Source: Acidovorax sp. Root219 (lineage in GTDB: Bacteria > Pseudomonadota > Gammaproteobacteria > Burkholderiales > Burkholderiaceae_C). From it: a stretch of DNA of 62,066 nt. The stretch is taken from assembly GCF_001428665.1 (NCBI RefSeq), contig NZ_LMIJ01000010.1, positions 466,196-528,261 on the forward strand, read 5' to 3'. A model generated the notes under the pieces. It did not search any database and was not told the DNA's origin. It was given only the letters and a program-made list of their open reading frames with translations. Both the position numbers and the translations under genes were made by a program. Position 1 is the first letter of the stretch, and each line of letters opens with the position of its first letter. Below are positions 8,511 to 17,155 of this stretch, piece after piece.

Positions 8511-9236
8511 ATGGCTTCCATCCTGAACGCCTACCAGCAACCCGTCGACTCCCCCCTGCCCGGCTGGAGCGCACGCCCGCGCCCCGCACGCGACGTGATC
8601 GAAGGCCGGCACTGCCGCCTCGAACCTCTGGATGCAGCCCGCCACGCCGCCCAACTGCATGCCGCCTACGTGAAGGCCTCGGACGGCCGGGACTGGACTT
8701 ACATGAGCGTCGGCCCGTTTGCCGACGAGGCCAGCTACCGTGCCCACTGCGAGCAGGCGGCCGCCAGCACCGACCCGCTGCACTATGCCGTGATCGACCA
8801 GCGCACCGACAAGGCCGTGGGCACGCTGGCGCTGATGCGCATCGACCCGGCCAACGGCGTGGTCGAGGTCGGGCATGTGATGTTCTCGCCGCTGCTCCAG
8901 CGCACGCCGATCTCCACCGAGGCGCAGTACCTGCTGATGAAGTACGTGTTCGCCGACCTGGGTTATCGGCGCTATGAATGGAAGTGCGACAGCCTGAATG
9001 GCCCTTCGCGCCAGGCGGCTGCGCGCCTGGGCTTCACGTTCGAGGGCATCTTCCGCCAGGCCATCGTCTACAAGGGCCGCAACCGCGACACGGCATGGTT
9101 CTCCATCGTCGACAGCGAATGGCCCACGATCAAGACCGGCTTCGAGCGCTGGCTGGCGGCCGCCAATTTCGACACCCAGGGCGTGCAGCGCGCCTCGCTC
9201 ACGCAATTGCGCGCGGCCGGCCCGGTGGCGGTATGA
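8511..9236 (+). CDS. GNAT family N-acetyltransferase (RimJ/RimL-like)
   Basis: 241 residues with a good ribosome site (AAAGGA) ten bases upstream. The acetyl-CoA fold is recognisable from the beta-4 strand and pyrophosphate region (GVVEVGHVMFSPLLQRT) and from the C-terminal SRQAAARLGFTFEGIFRQA segment, typical of the RimJ/RimL type that acetylates ribosomal protein N-termini or small amines. The true substrate is unknown. It is transcribed divergently from the MocR regulator, which suggests a role in amino-compound metabolism. Its last 38 bp overlap the 3' end of the hemerythrin gene on the other strand. Confidence 0.9.
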   Translation: MASILNAYQQPVDSPLPGWSARPRPARDVIEGRHCRLEPLDAARHAAQLHAAYVKASDGRDWTYMSVGPFADEASYRAHCEQAAASTDPLHYAVIDQRTDKAVGTLALMRIDPANGVVEVGHVMFSPLLQRTPISTEAQYLLMKYVFADLGYRRYEWKCDSLNGPSRQAAARLGFTFEGIFRQAIVYKGRNRDTAWFSIVDSEWPTIKTGFERWLAAANFDTQGVQRASLTQLRAAGPVAV

Positions 9237-9762
9237 CCTGCCGCCTGGCTGCCATCTCGCGCCCCATGGGGGCCAGGGCTTCGGGTGGCAACAGCTGCTG
9301 CACGGCCGGGTAGGCCGCGCCTTCCTCGTCTTCGATGTGGCGCGCATAGCGCAGGGCAAAGCGCTCCAGCGCGGCCTCGTCCTCCGCGCTAAAGGTACTG
9401 GCCTGGCCGTCCGCCAGGGCCTGCAGGGGCTGCCGCGCCGCAGCCCACTCGGCCACCATGTCCTGGTGGTCCTGCAGCAGGCGCTGCACCAGCGCGACCA
9501 CTGCGGACGACCCCTGGGCCAGCAGCGGCGGGAACACATGCAGTTCCTCGTCCTGGTGGTGCAGGGGCGCCGCGATGTCGAAGTAGCGCAGCACGTCGCG
9601 CGCCGCCTGCCGGGCAGATTCGTCGCCGCCCTGCAGCGCCACATGCGCGCGCAACCGGCCCAGCAGTGCCAGCGTGCGCTGCACCCGCTCGTGGCAGGCC
9701 CCGAGCATGGCAAAGGGCTCCTCGAAGCCCACGGCCGGGGTGTTGAAACCAGGAAGCAGCAC
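9199..9762 (-). CDS. hemerythrin domain-containing protein
   Basis: 187 residues, mostly helical. The His/Glu/Asp pattern of the HHE-type diiron domain is visible: HERVQ in helix 1, HHQDEELHVF in helix 2, LQDHQDMV in helix 3 and YARHIEDEEGAAYP in helix 4. Such proteins bind O2 or NO, or protect iron centres. It starts with GTG two bases after the nitroreductase stop, so the pair is probably translated from one mRNA. An internal ATG at residue 19 would lose little. The 3' end overlaps the convergent GNAT gene. Confidence 0.88.
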   Translation of the reverse strand: MLLPGFNTPAVGFEEPFAMLGACHERVQRTLALLGRLRAHVALQGGDESARQAARDVLRYFDIAAPLHHQDEELHVFPPLLAQGSSAVVALVQRLLQDHQDMVAEWAAARQPLQALADGQASTFSAEDEAALERFALRYARHIEDEEGAAYPAVQQLLPPEALAPMGREMAARRQVIPPPGRPRAIA

Positions 9763-9764
9763 TG

Positions 9765-10448
9765 TCAGACCAGCTTCTCAGCCGACTCAAAAGGCAGCAC
9801 CACCCCATCGGCTCCCAAGGTGCTCACATAGCTGGTGGTCGCCGGCCGCACACGGGCCGCTGTCTTGCGCGCCTGCACGCTGCCTATGCTCAGAAAGCAC
9901 AGGGCCAGTTCGTCCGGGCCCAGTCCGAAGAGCGCACGCAACCCGGCCGACTTGAGGGCCCGGCCACTGGTCAGCGCCGAGCCGTAGCCCTGCGCCGTGG
10001 CCATGAGCAGCATGTTCTGCAGCGCACAGCCGGTCGACACCAGGCGCTCGGCCACGTCGATGCGCGGATCGCCCCGGCCGGCATCCACCACCGCCAGCAG
10101 CAGCACCGGCGCGCGGTAGGCCTTCTCGCGCGCCAGCGCCAGTTGCTCCGGCGTGGCGGCCTCGTCGCGCTCGGCCAGCGCCTGGGCAAACACCTCCGCC
10201 AGGGCCGCGCGCGCCGCCTCGGGCACCAGCACAAAACGCCAGGGCAGCAACTGCCCGTGGTCGGGCGCATGGGCCGCCGCGTCCAGGATCGCCGAGAGCT
10301 CGGCAGCGCTGGGGCCGGGCGCCACCAGCCGCTTGGGCAGCACGGTGCGGCGGGTGCGCATGAGCGCCCAGGCACTGGCCGCCGTGGCCTCCACCGCAGG
10401 CGGCACGCCATGGGGCACAGGCCGCAGCGGCCAGGGGATCACCGCCAT
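9765..10448 (-). CDS. YdjA-like nitroreductase family protein
   Basis: 227 residues. FMN-dependent nitroreductase fold with the family motif AHAPDHGQLLPWRFVLV, the helix GCALQNMLLMATAQGYG, and a LALCFLSIGSVQ segment near the C-terminus. Members use NAD(P)H and FMN to reduce nitro or quinone compounds; the physiological substrate is unknown. It is the first gene of a two-gene unit with the hemerythrin protein (2-bp gap). A second, diverged member of the same subfamily lies at 40.9 kb. Confidence 0.9.
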   Translation of the reverse strand: MAVIPWPLRPVPHGVPPAVEATAASAWALMRTRRTVLPKRLVAPGPSAAELSAILDAAAHAPDHGQLLPWRFVLVPEAARAALAEVFAQALAERDEAATPEQLALAREKAYRAPVLLLAVVDAGRGDPRIDVAERLVSTGCALQNMLLMATAQGYGSALTSGRALKSAGLRALFGLGPDELALCFLSIGSVQARKTAARVRPATTSYVSTLGADGVVLPFESAEKLV

Positions 10449-10491
10449 GCTGGGCTATTCGGGCCGGCAACGGGCAGGCAGAGGCCGCGCA

Positions 10492-13400
10492 TCAGCCGCA
10501 GGCCCCTGTGTGACCGCACTGTGTGCAGTAGTCGCAGCCATCCTTGCGGATCACGGCATGCGCACCGCATTCCACGCACTTCTTGCCGGCCATGGCCTGG
10601 GGCACGGCCACGGGGGGCGCTGCCGGTTCGTCCAGCGGCAACTGCTGCTGCACCGGGTCGGCCACGCGGCGTGCGAGGATGTTCTGGATGGCATAGGCCA
10701 TGGCCGCCACTTCGGAGTCATGCCACATGGGCACCTGCGTGCCGTCCTCCTTGCGGTGCGTGCCCAGGCGCACGGGGCCCCGATCCCAGGCGACCTTGCG
10801 CATGTCGCTGAGCGCACGCTCCAGGAAGCCGCCGCGCGCCGCCAGCGAGAGCATGCGCATGCTGGACGTGATCCACTGCTGCGACTCGCCACTTTGCCCC
10901 ACGGGCATGAAGAACTCGATGGCCCGGTCCACCGTGGTGTTGCCCACGCCCGTGGGCACGGGCAGAAAGGAGACCAGCAGGTACAGGGTCTTGCGGCCCT
11001 CCTGCGTCCAGTACTCGACCTTCTCGGCCACGGCCGAGAGGCCGCCCTTGGGCCGGCTCTCGATCACGGTGCGCATCGGGTCCACCGGCGGCGCGGCGGG
11101 TGCCGGGGCCAGCGTCGCTGGGGCGCTGTGCGTTTCGAGCACCGAGCCCAGGATGGCGTTGGGCCGGTAGGTCGCCAGGCCCTTGAGGCGCGCGCGCCAG
11201 GCGTGCAGGTACAGGTCTTTGAAACCTTCATAAGGGTAGTCGGCCGGGATGTTCACCGTCTTGGAGATCGCCGTGTCCACAAACGGCTGCACCGCCTCCA
11301 TCATCGCGATGTGGCCCTCGGCCGGCATGGCCAGGGCCGAGACGAAGTACTCGGGCAGCTGCAGCACGTTGCCGCCGAGCTCGCGGTACAGGCGCCAGGC
11401 ATGGTCCTCCACCGCATACTCGCTGGTGCTGCCATCGGCCTCGCGCTTCTTGCGCTTGTAGGTCCAGGAGAACGGCGGCTCGATGCCGTTGGAGGCGTTG
11501 TCGGCAAAGGCCAGGCTCACCGTGCCCGTGGGCGCGATGGACAGCAGGTGGCTGTTGCGGATGCCGTGCGTGCGAATGGCCTCCTGGATCGGGTCGGGCA
11601 GGCGGCTGGCGAAGGTGCCATCCGACAGGTAGGGCCCGGCCTCGAATTTCGGGAAGGCGCCTTTCTCGCGCGCCAGGTCCACCGAGGCCAGGTAGGCCGC
11701 ATCGCGCATGGCCTGTGCGATGCGCACCGCCATGTCGCGCCCTTCGGGCAGGTCGTAGCGCAGGCACAGCATGGCCAGCGTGTTGCCCATGCCCGTGAAG
11801 CCCACGCCGATGCGCCGCTTGGCCATGGCCTCGTCGCGCTGCTGCGTCAGGGGCCAGAAGGTCACGTCGAGCACGTTGTCGAGTGCCCGCACCTGCAGCG
11901 CCACCGACTGGGCAAAGGCCTCGAAGTCGAATGCAGCCACCCCGCCGAAGCCAAAGGGATTGCGCACGAAGCGCGTGAGGATGATGGGGCCGAGGTCGCA
12001 GCAGCCGTACGACGGCAGCGGCTGCTCGCCGCAGTTGTGCGCCACGATGCCATTGGCGTCGAAGGCATGCACGTCGGCCACCGTCACGTCGTAGACGTCC
12101 TCCACGCCATCGTCCACCAGCGCCTGCACCGTCGCCGTGAAGCGCTCGCGGTGCAGTGCCCGGCGGTAGCCCGCCAGCGCGCTGGCAAGGCGTTCGGCCT
12201 TGTCCGTGTCCGCAAAGCCGATGGCTTCGGCGAACACCGCAATGTTGTCGCCGCTGACCACCAACTCGTGCTGGGCCCGCGTGTCGTACAGGCGTTGACC
12301 GCCTTTGCCGTCGGGCAGGGGGCGTACAGCCGCCGGGCGGCGGTCGCAATAGACAGTGGAGGCAATGCCCAGGCGCAGCAGCATGCGCTGCACGGTCTGC
12401 AGCAGGGCCTCGTCGCTTTGCGCCAGGCGCACGCTGATGCCCTTGTCCTGCGTGCCCTGCACCGAGCCATCGGCATCGAACAGGCCGCGCAGCAGGCCGC
12501 GCGCAAAGTCCGACGATTGCCGCTCCATGGCGGGGGTAATGGCCTTGGCGCCCGGTGCCATGCCCAGGCCGAAGGCCAGGTCGCGCAGTGCCGCACTGGC
12601 CATGCGCGCTTCGCCCCGCCCCGCCAAGCGCCGCTGGAAGCCGCCGAAATCCGCGCGGTGCGACAGCATGGCAGCCGCCGCCTGGGCGGCCTGAACGATG
12701 CCGGCAGCCCCGGTGGCGGCGTAGGCCACCGCTCCCTGCCCCACCGCCTTGAGCTCGGGTGCCCAGACGGAAATGACGGCCTTGTCGGCCTTGAGCGTGC
12801 CATCGCCGACGAGCAGGCCGAGCAGGTAGCCCTCGGCCTCGGTGCCCGCCCCGGCCCAGCCCTGCAACGCGCGGTGGTCGTGCAGCACGATCTCGTCGCC
12901 GGGCGACAGCTGCGCCGCCTCGGTCCATTCCACTTCGAGGCAGTAGCGCGTCTTGCGTGCCACGCGGCGCACCCGGTGGTCGGCCGTGAGGCGCAGCGCA
13001 TGCCCCTCGCGAGTCTGCAGGCGCAGCACGGGCCGCGTGCCGGTCGGGAAGAAGCCCTGGCTTTCCACGCGGTAGGCGCGCCCGTCCACCACGGCACTGA
13101 AGGGCTGGCCGACCAGATCGGCCACCTGGCGCGGCCCGTCGGTGGTGAGCACCCAGGTATCGGCCGTCACGCAGGGATTGGTGGCCGCGATGTCCTCGCA
13201 GTAGTGCAGGTTGTTGTCCTCGTTGATGTGGTCGAGGAACAGGATGCCGGGCTCGGCGAAGTCGTAGGCCGATTGCATGATGCTGTCCCACAGCGTGCGC
13301 GCCGGCACCGTGGCGTAGACCCATTGGCCATCGGCGCGCTGGTGGGCACCCTGGGCGATCAGCGACTCGATGGGACGGGCCTGGTGCACCAGCTCCCACG

Positions 13401-14064
13401 GAGCATCGCTCTGCACGGCCTGGATGAAGGCATCGGGCACGCCGACCGAGACGTTGAAGTTGTTCCAGCGCCCGGGCGTGCGCTTGGCCGTAATGAATTC
13501 CTGCACGTCGGGGTGGTCGATGCGCAGCACGCCCATCTGCGCGCCGCGCCGCGCGCCCGCGCTCTCCACCGTGGAGCAGGACTGGTCGAACACGTTCATG
13601 TAGCTGCACGGCCCCGAGGCCGTGGAAGCGGTGCCCATCACCCGCGCGCCCTTGGGGCGGATGCGCGAGAAGTCGTAGCCCACGCCGCCGCCGCGACGCA
13701 TGGTCTCGGCCGCCTCGCGCAGGGCTTCGTAGATGCCGGGGTAGCCGCCGTCGTCCACGCCCTGGATGCAGTCGCCCACGGGCTGCACGAAGCAGTTGAT
13801 CAGCGTGGCCTGGATGTCGGTGCCCGCCGCGCTCATGATGCGCCCGGCACCGATGGCGCCGGCCTGCAGGTTACCGAGGAAAAGGGCCTCGTACTTGTCG
13901 CGCAGGGCGGGTGCCTCGACTGAGGCCAGGGCACGCGCCACGCGCCGGTAGAGGTCGTCGGCGCTGGTTTCGCCGTTCTTGAGGTATTTCTCGCGCAGGA
14001 CGTCGAGGCTGATGGGTTGCATGGAGGTGGCGCCGGTCAAAGCACTGGATGTTTCGCGTTTCAT
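10492..14064 (-). CDS. nrdJ: adenosylcobalamin-dependent (class II) ribonucleotide reductase, intein-containing
   Basis: Reduces ribonucleotides to deoxyribonucleotides with coenzyme B12, so it works with or without oxygen. The precursor has 1190 residues; removing the intein (residues 298-677) leaves 810, a normal length. Visible features are the first redox cysteine in LINCFVQPVGDC (C91), RRGGGVGYDFSRIRP, and the catalytic loop NPCGEQPLPSYGCC, which is split by the intein between P297 and C678. By homology C678 is the thiyl-radical cysteine and E680 its partner acid. The C-terminal part has a TSCP-type domain and ends in a four-cysteine zinc ribbon (CVEC...CTQC). The start MKRETSS is preceded by AAGGA; a second ATG 14 codons later is possible. 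No NrdR box or clear cobalamin riboswitch is seen upstream. Confidence 0.95.
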   Translation of the reverse strand: MKRETSSALTGATSMQPISLDVLREKYLKNGETSADDLYRRVARALASVEAPALRDKYEALFLGNLQAGAIGAGRIMSAAGTDIQATLINCFVQPVGDCIQGVDDGGYPGIYEALREAAETMRRGGGVGYDFSRIRPKGARVMGTASTASGPCSYMNVFDQSCSTVESAGARRGAQMGVLRIDHPDVQEFITAKRTPGRWNNFNVSVGVPDAFIQAVQSDAPWELVHQARPIESLIAQGAHQRADGQWVYATVPARTLWDSIMQSAYDFAEPGILFLDHINEDNNLHYCEDIAATNPCVTADTWVLTTDGPRQVADLVGQPFSAVVDGRAYRVESQGFFPTGTRPVLRLQTREGHALRLTADHRVRRVARKTRYCLEVEWTEAAQLSPGDEIVLHDHRALQGWAGAGTEAEGYLLGLLVGDGTLKADKAVISVWAPELKAVGQGAVAYAATGAAGIVQAAQAAAAMLSHRADFGGFQRRLAGRGEARMASAALRDLAFGLGMAPGAKAITPAMERQSSDFARGLLRGLFDADGSVQGTQDKGISVRLAQSDEALLQTVQRMLLRLGIASTVYCDRRPAAVRPLPDGKGGQRLYDTRAQHELVVSGDNIAVFAEAIGFADTDKAERLASALAGYRRALHRERFTATVQALVDDGVEDVYDVTVADVHAFDANGIVAHNCGEQPLPSYGCCDLGPIILTRFVRNPFGFGGVAAFDFEAFAQSVALQVRALDNVLDVTFWPLTQQRDEAMAKRRIGVGFTGMGNTLAMLCLRYDLPEGRDMAVRIAQAMRDAAYLASVDLAREKGAFPKFEAGPYLSDGTFASRLPDPIQEAIRTHGIRNSHLLSIAPTGTVSLAFADNASNGIEPPFSWTYKRKKREADGSTSEYAVEDHAWRLYRELGGNVLQLPEYFVSALAMPAEGHIAMMEAVQPFVDTAISKTVNIPADYPYEGFKDLYLHAWRARLKGLATYRPNAILGSVLETHSAPATLAPAPAAPPVDPMRTVIESRPKGGLSAVAEKVEYWTQEGRKTLYLLVSFLPVPTGVGNTTVDRAIEFFMPVGQSGESQQWITSSMRMLSLAARGGFLERALSDMRKVAWDRGPVRLGTHRKEDGTQVPMWHDSEVAAMAYAIQNILARRVADPVQQQLPLDEPAAPPVAVPQAMAGKKCVECGAHAVIRKDGCDYCTQCGHTGACG
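12034..13173 (-). other. intein with LAGLIDADG homing endonuclease inside nrdJ
   Basis: 380 residues inserted in the ribonucleotide reductase between NP and CGEQP. All splicing positions are intact: Cys1 opening block A (CVTADTWVLTTDG), block B with the TxxH motif (LTADHRV), block F (VYDVTVADVHAF), block G ending AHN with penultimate His and terminal Asn, then Cys as the +1 residue. The two endonuclease helices read YLLGLLVGDG and LLRGLFDADG, each keeping its catalytic aspartate, so homing activity may survive. The frame is unbroken and composition matches the host gene. The +1 nucleophile is also the enzyme's own radical cysteine, so the enzyme cannot work before splicing. Confidence 0.96.
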
Positions 14065-14242
14065 GGCTGAAGGTCCTTGCGCTCCATCAAACAAACGGGG
14101 TTCCCCACACGCTGCAACCCGGTCATGCGGGGGCGAAGGCAGCACCATACATCGCCGGGATAGCCACACTGCCACCGTGGCCTCAGCCCTGCGGGTCGCG
14201 CCGCACGGCGGCCGGGAAATGGCCGCCCGCTAGCATTACGGC
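14065..14242. promoter_or_regulatory. divergent spacer between nrdJ and the ChaN gene
   Basis: This 178-bp spacer must hold the promoters of both genes. It contains GC-rich imperfect palindromes (around GGCCGGGAAATGGCC near 14210), but no -35/-10 pair, NrdR box or convincing B12-box could be assigned. Confidence 0.3.
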
Positions 14243-15094
14243 ATGCATACAAGCTTCTTGTCCACCTCCTCCCTGGCCCGGCTGGGCCCCTTGCTGCTGG
14301 CGGCCCTCGCACTCGCCGGCTGCGCAGCCCTGCCGGCCCAGGAGCCCCCTTCCTGGCCCGCCCGCCTGCTGCAAGTGCTGCCCGCCGACGTGCTGCTGCT
14401 GGGCGAGCAGCACGATGCCGCCGAGCACCAGCGCCTGCAGCGCGAGGCCGTGCAGTGGCTGGCCGCGCGCGGCGCGCTGGCGGCCGTGGTGATGGAGATG
14501 GCAGAACAGGGCGGCAGCACCGCCGGGCTGGCGCGCGATGCGACCGAGGCCCAGGCGCAGACGGCCCTGCAATGGCAGGACAAGGCCTGGCCCTGGGCCC
14601 AATACGGCCCGGTGGTGATGGCGGCCGTGGCCGCCGGCGTGCCGGTGCTGGGCGGCAACCTGCCGCGCAGCCAGATGCGCGCCGCCATGGGCCAGGCGCA
14701 GTGGGACGCGCACCTGCCCGAGCCCGCACTGCAGCGCCAGTACACCGAGATCCGCGATGGCCACTGCGGCCTGCTGCCGCAAGCGCAGATCGCGCCCATG
14801 GCGCGCATCCAGATCGCACGCGACGCGAGCATGGCGCAGACCGCCACCTCGGCCCTGCAACCCGGCAAGACCGTGCTGCTCGTGGCCGGTGCCGGCCATG
14901 TCTGGCGCGGCCTGGGCGTGCCCACGCACCTGGGCCCCCAGGTGGCGGCCAAGGTGGTGGTGGCCCGGGCGGGCGGCGAACCGGCGGCCGCGCATGCCGA
15001 TGCCGACCTGGTGGCACCGACACCGGCGCTGCCGCCGCGCGATGCCTGTGCCGAGCTGCGCGAGAAGTGGGGCAATGCCCCGCAAAAACCGTGA
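14243..15094 (+). CDS. ChaN family lipoprotein
   Basis: 283 residues. The lipobox LALAGC at residues about 22-27 gives a cleaved, lipid-anchored Cys27. The domain starts with VLLLGEQHDAAEHQRLQ, the hallmark of the ChaN/EreA-like haem-binding group, and continues with VVMEMAEQ, GGNLPRSQM and VLLVAGAGHVWRG. Campylobacter ChaN binds haem as a dimer, and related proteins take part in iron acquisition; no iron-uptake gene lies nearby here. It stands alone, divergent from nrdJ and convergent with the GGDEF-EAL gene 24 bp away. Confidence 0.9.
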   Translation: MHTSFLSTSSLARLGPLLLAALALAGCAALPAQEPPSWPARLLQVLPADVLLLGEQHDAAEHQRLQREAVQWLAARGALAAVVMEMAEQGGSTAGLARDATEAQAQTALQWQDKAWPWAQYGPVVMAAVAAGVPVLGGNLPRSQMRAAMGQAQWDAHLPEPALQRQYTEIRDGHCGLLPQAQIAPMARIQIARDASMAQTATSALQPGKTVLLVAGAGHVWRGLGVPTHLGPQVAAKVVVARAGGEPAAAHADADLVAPTPALPPRDACAELREKWGNAPQKP

Positions 15095-15118
15095 GCCCAG
15101 GCTGGCCGCAGGAACGTC

Positions 15119-17104
15119 CTATGCGGAGCGGTGATCGGACACGGGTTGGGCCTTGAGCAGCGCAGCAAACGCCTGCGCGCGCAAGGGCCGACTGCACAGG
15201 TAGCCCTGGTAGGTGTCGCAGCCCCGCTCCTGCAGGAAGGCCAGTTGCTCGGGGGTCTCCACCCCCTCGGCCAGCACCGACAGGCCCATGCTGTGCCCCA
15301 TGGCGATGATGGCCGCGCTGATGGCCATGTCATCGGTGCTTTGCGGGATGTCACGGGTAAAGCCCCGGTCAATCTTGAGCACGTCGATGGGAAAGCGCTT
15401 GAGCTGTGCGAGCGAGGAATAGCCGGTGCCGAAGTCGTCCACCGCGATCCGCACGCCCAGGCCGCGCAGGCCCAGCAGCACCTGCAGGGCCTCTTCGGCG
15501 CGTTCGGCCAGCGCGGTCTCGGTGATCTCCAGCTCCAGCAGCGCGGCCGGAAAGCCCGAATCGGCCAGCGCGGCGGCCGTGCAGCCGGCCACGTCGGTCA
15601 GGTGGAACTGGCGCGGCGAGACGTTGACGGCCAGCGTCACCTCCGGCAGCCCTGCATCGCGCCACTGCCGGCCCTGGCGGCAGACCTCGCGCAGCACCCA
15701 TTCGCCGAGCGGGCCGATGACGCCCGAGGTCTCGGCCACGGGGATGAAGCGCGCGGGCGAGATGAGGCCCTCGTCCGGGTCGTTCCAGCGCACCAGGGCC
15801 TCGGCCCCGACGATGCGGCCGCTGGCGATATCGACCTGCGGCTGGTAGTACACCTCCATGTGCCCCTGCGCCAGCGCCAGCCGCAGGCGCGACTCCAGCG
15901 CTAGGCGCTCGCGCGCGGCCTGGGTCATGGTCTCGTGGAAGAAGCACCAGGCACCGCGCCCGCGCGCCTTGGCGCCATAGACAGCGGCATGCGCGCCCTG
16001 CTGCAGGCCCTCCACCGTGTCGGCATGGGTCGGGTACATGCAGATGCCCACGCTGGCCCCGGCCACCACCTCCAGGCCATCGGGCGAACGCCAGGGCTCG
16101 GCCACAGCCGCAATCAGTTGGCGCGCCACGGCCGCCGCGCCCTCGGAATTGCGCATGTGGCGCGCCACCACGGTCAGTTCGTCCCCTGCCATGCGCCCCA
16201 GCAGGTCGCCCGGGCGCAGGGCCGACTGCACCTTCTTCGCAATGTGCTGCAGCACCTGGTCGCCGCTGGCGTGGCCATAGCTGTCGTTCACGTCCTTGAA
16301 GCGGTCCAGGTTGATCAGCAGCACCGCCAGGTGCTCGCCGCTCAGGCGCGCCTCGCCCACCGCCTCGGCCAGCTCGGCGCCAAAGCGCGTGCGGTTGGAC
16401 AGACCGGTCAGCGCATCGTTGTGCGCCAGGAACTCCAGGCGCTGCTGCTGCGCCTTCTCCTCGGAGATGTCGGAGAACATGCACACGTAGTGCGTCACGG
16501 CGCCCTGCGGGTCGCGCACGGCGCTCAGCGACATGTGCTCGGGGAACACCTCGCCGTTCTTGCGCCGGTTCCAGATTTCGCCCTGCCAGTGGCCGGTGCC
16601 GTGGATGGACGCCCACATGGCGTCGTAGAAGGCCTTGTCATGGCGGCCCGACTTGAACACGCGCGGGTTCTGGCCCAGCAGCTCGGTCTCGGTATAGCCC
16701 AGCAGCCGGGTGAACGCCGCGTTGACCGACAGGATGCGGCCCTGCGCATCGGTCACCACCACGCCCTCGATGGTGTTGTCCACCACCGTGCTGGCCAGGC
16801 GCTGGCGCTCTTCGCTGGTGGCCAGGGCCGCACGCACGGCCGCGATGTCGACCCGATCCTTGAGCACACGCGCCCGGGCCTGCTCGGCCTCGCGTGCGCG
16901 GTGCGCCAGCCAGCCGGCCAGTGCCCCGGTGAGCAGCACGTAGAGCCAGCCCTTCCAGGTCTGGTAACGGGTAAGGTCATCCGGGTCCGTGACCCAGTGG
17001 GCCAGCAAAAGGTCTCCCACCAAAACCCACACCACGCCCAGCACCAGGTACAGCGCCGCCACGCGCCAGGGAACCAACGACCGTGGGCCTTCCGACTCTT
17101 GCAT
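15119..17104 (-). CDS. membrane PAS-GGDEF-EAL protein, probable c-di-GMP phosphodiesterase
   Basis: 661 residues. Two membrane segments (about 12-34 and 52-68), a PAS domain (about 100-215), a GGDEF domain (about 222-390) and an EAL domain (about 400-655). The GGDEF signature is degenerate: it reads AGDEL at 306-310, so cyclase activity is doubtful, although a GTP-sensing role is possible. The EAL domain looks active: EALVR at 435-439, VNVSPRQF, EITETAL, DDFGTGYSSL, KIDRGF and LAEGVET are all kept. The ATG is 51 bp from the divergent purU start. The likely net function is hydrolysis of c-di-GMP under control of a PAS-sensed signal. Confidence 0.93.
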   Translation of the reverse strand: MQESEGPRSLVPWRVAALYLVLGVVWVLVGDLLLAHWVTDPDDLTRYQTWKGWLYVLLTGALAGWLAHRAREAEQARARVLKDRVDIAAVRAALATSEERQRLASTVVDNTIEGVVVTDAQGRILSVNAAFTRLLGYTETELLGQNPRVFKSGRHDKAFYDAMWASIHGTGHWQGEIWNRRKNGEVFPEHMSLSAVRDPQGAVTHYVCMFSDISEEKAQQQRLEFLAHNDALTGLSNRTRFGAELAEAVGEARLSGEHLAVLLINLDRFKDVNDSYGHASGDQVLQHIAKKVQSALRPGDLLGRMAGDELTVVARHMRNSEGAAAVARQLIAAVAEPWRSPDGLEVVAGASVGICMYPTHADTVEGLQQGAHAAVYGAKARGRGAWCFFHETMTQAARERLALESRLRLALAQGHMEVYYQPQVDIASGRIVGAEALVRWNDPDEGLISPARFIPVAETSGVIGPLGEWVLREVCRQGRQWRDAGLPEVTLAVNVSPRQFHLTDVAGCTAAALADSGFPAALLELEITETALAERAEEALQVLLGLRGLGVRIAVDDFGTGYSSLAQLKRFPIDVLKIDRGFTRDIPQSTDDMAISAAIIAMGHSMGLSVLAEGVETPEQLAFLQERGCDTYQGYLCSRPLRAQAFAALLKAQPVSDHRSA

Positions 17105-17155
17105 GAAATCCCTCTTCCAAACCCGTCCGGGCCTTGCTGCGACAATGGCGCAGCT

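Noticed and set aside
14065..14242. Cobalamin riboswitch upstream of the B12-dependent reductase
   Set aside because: GCTGCC and CCCCCGCA pieces are present, but the B12 box and the order of conserved elements are not convincing. A covariance-model search would decide.
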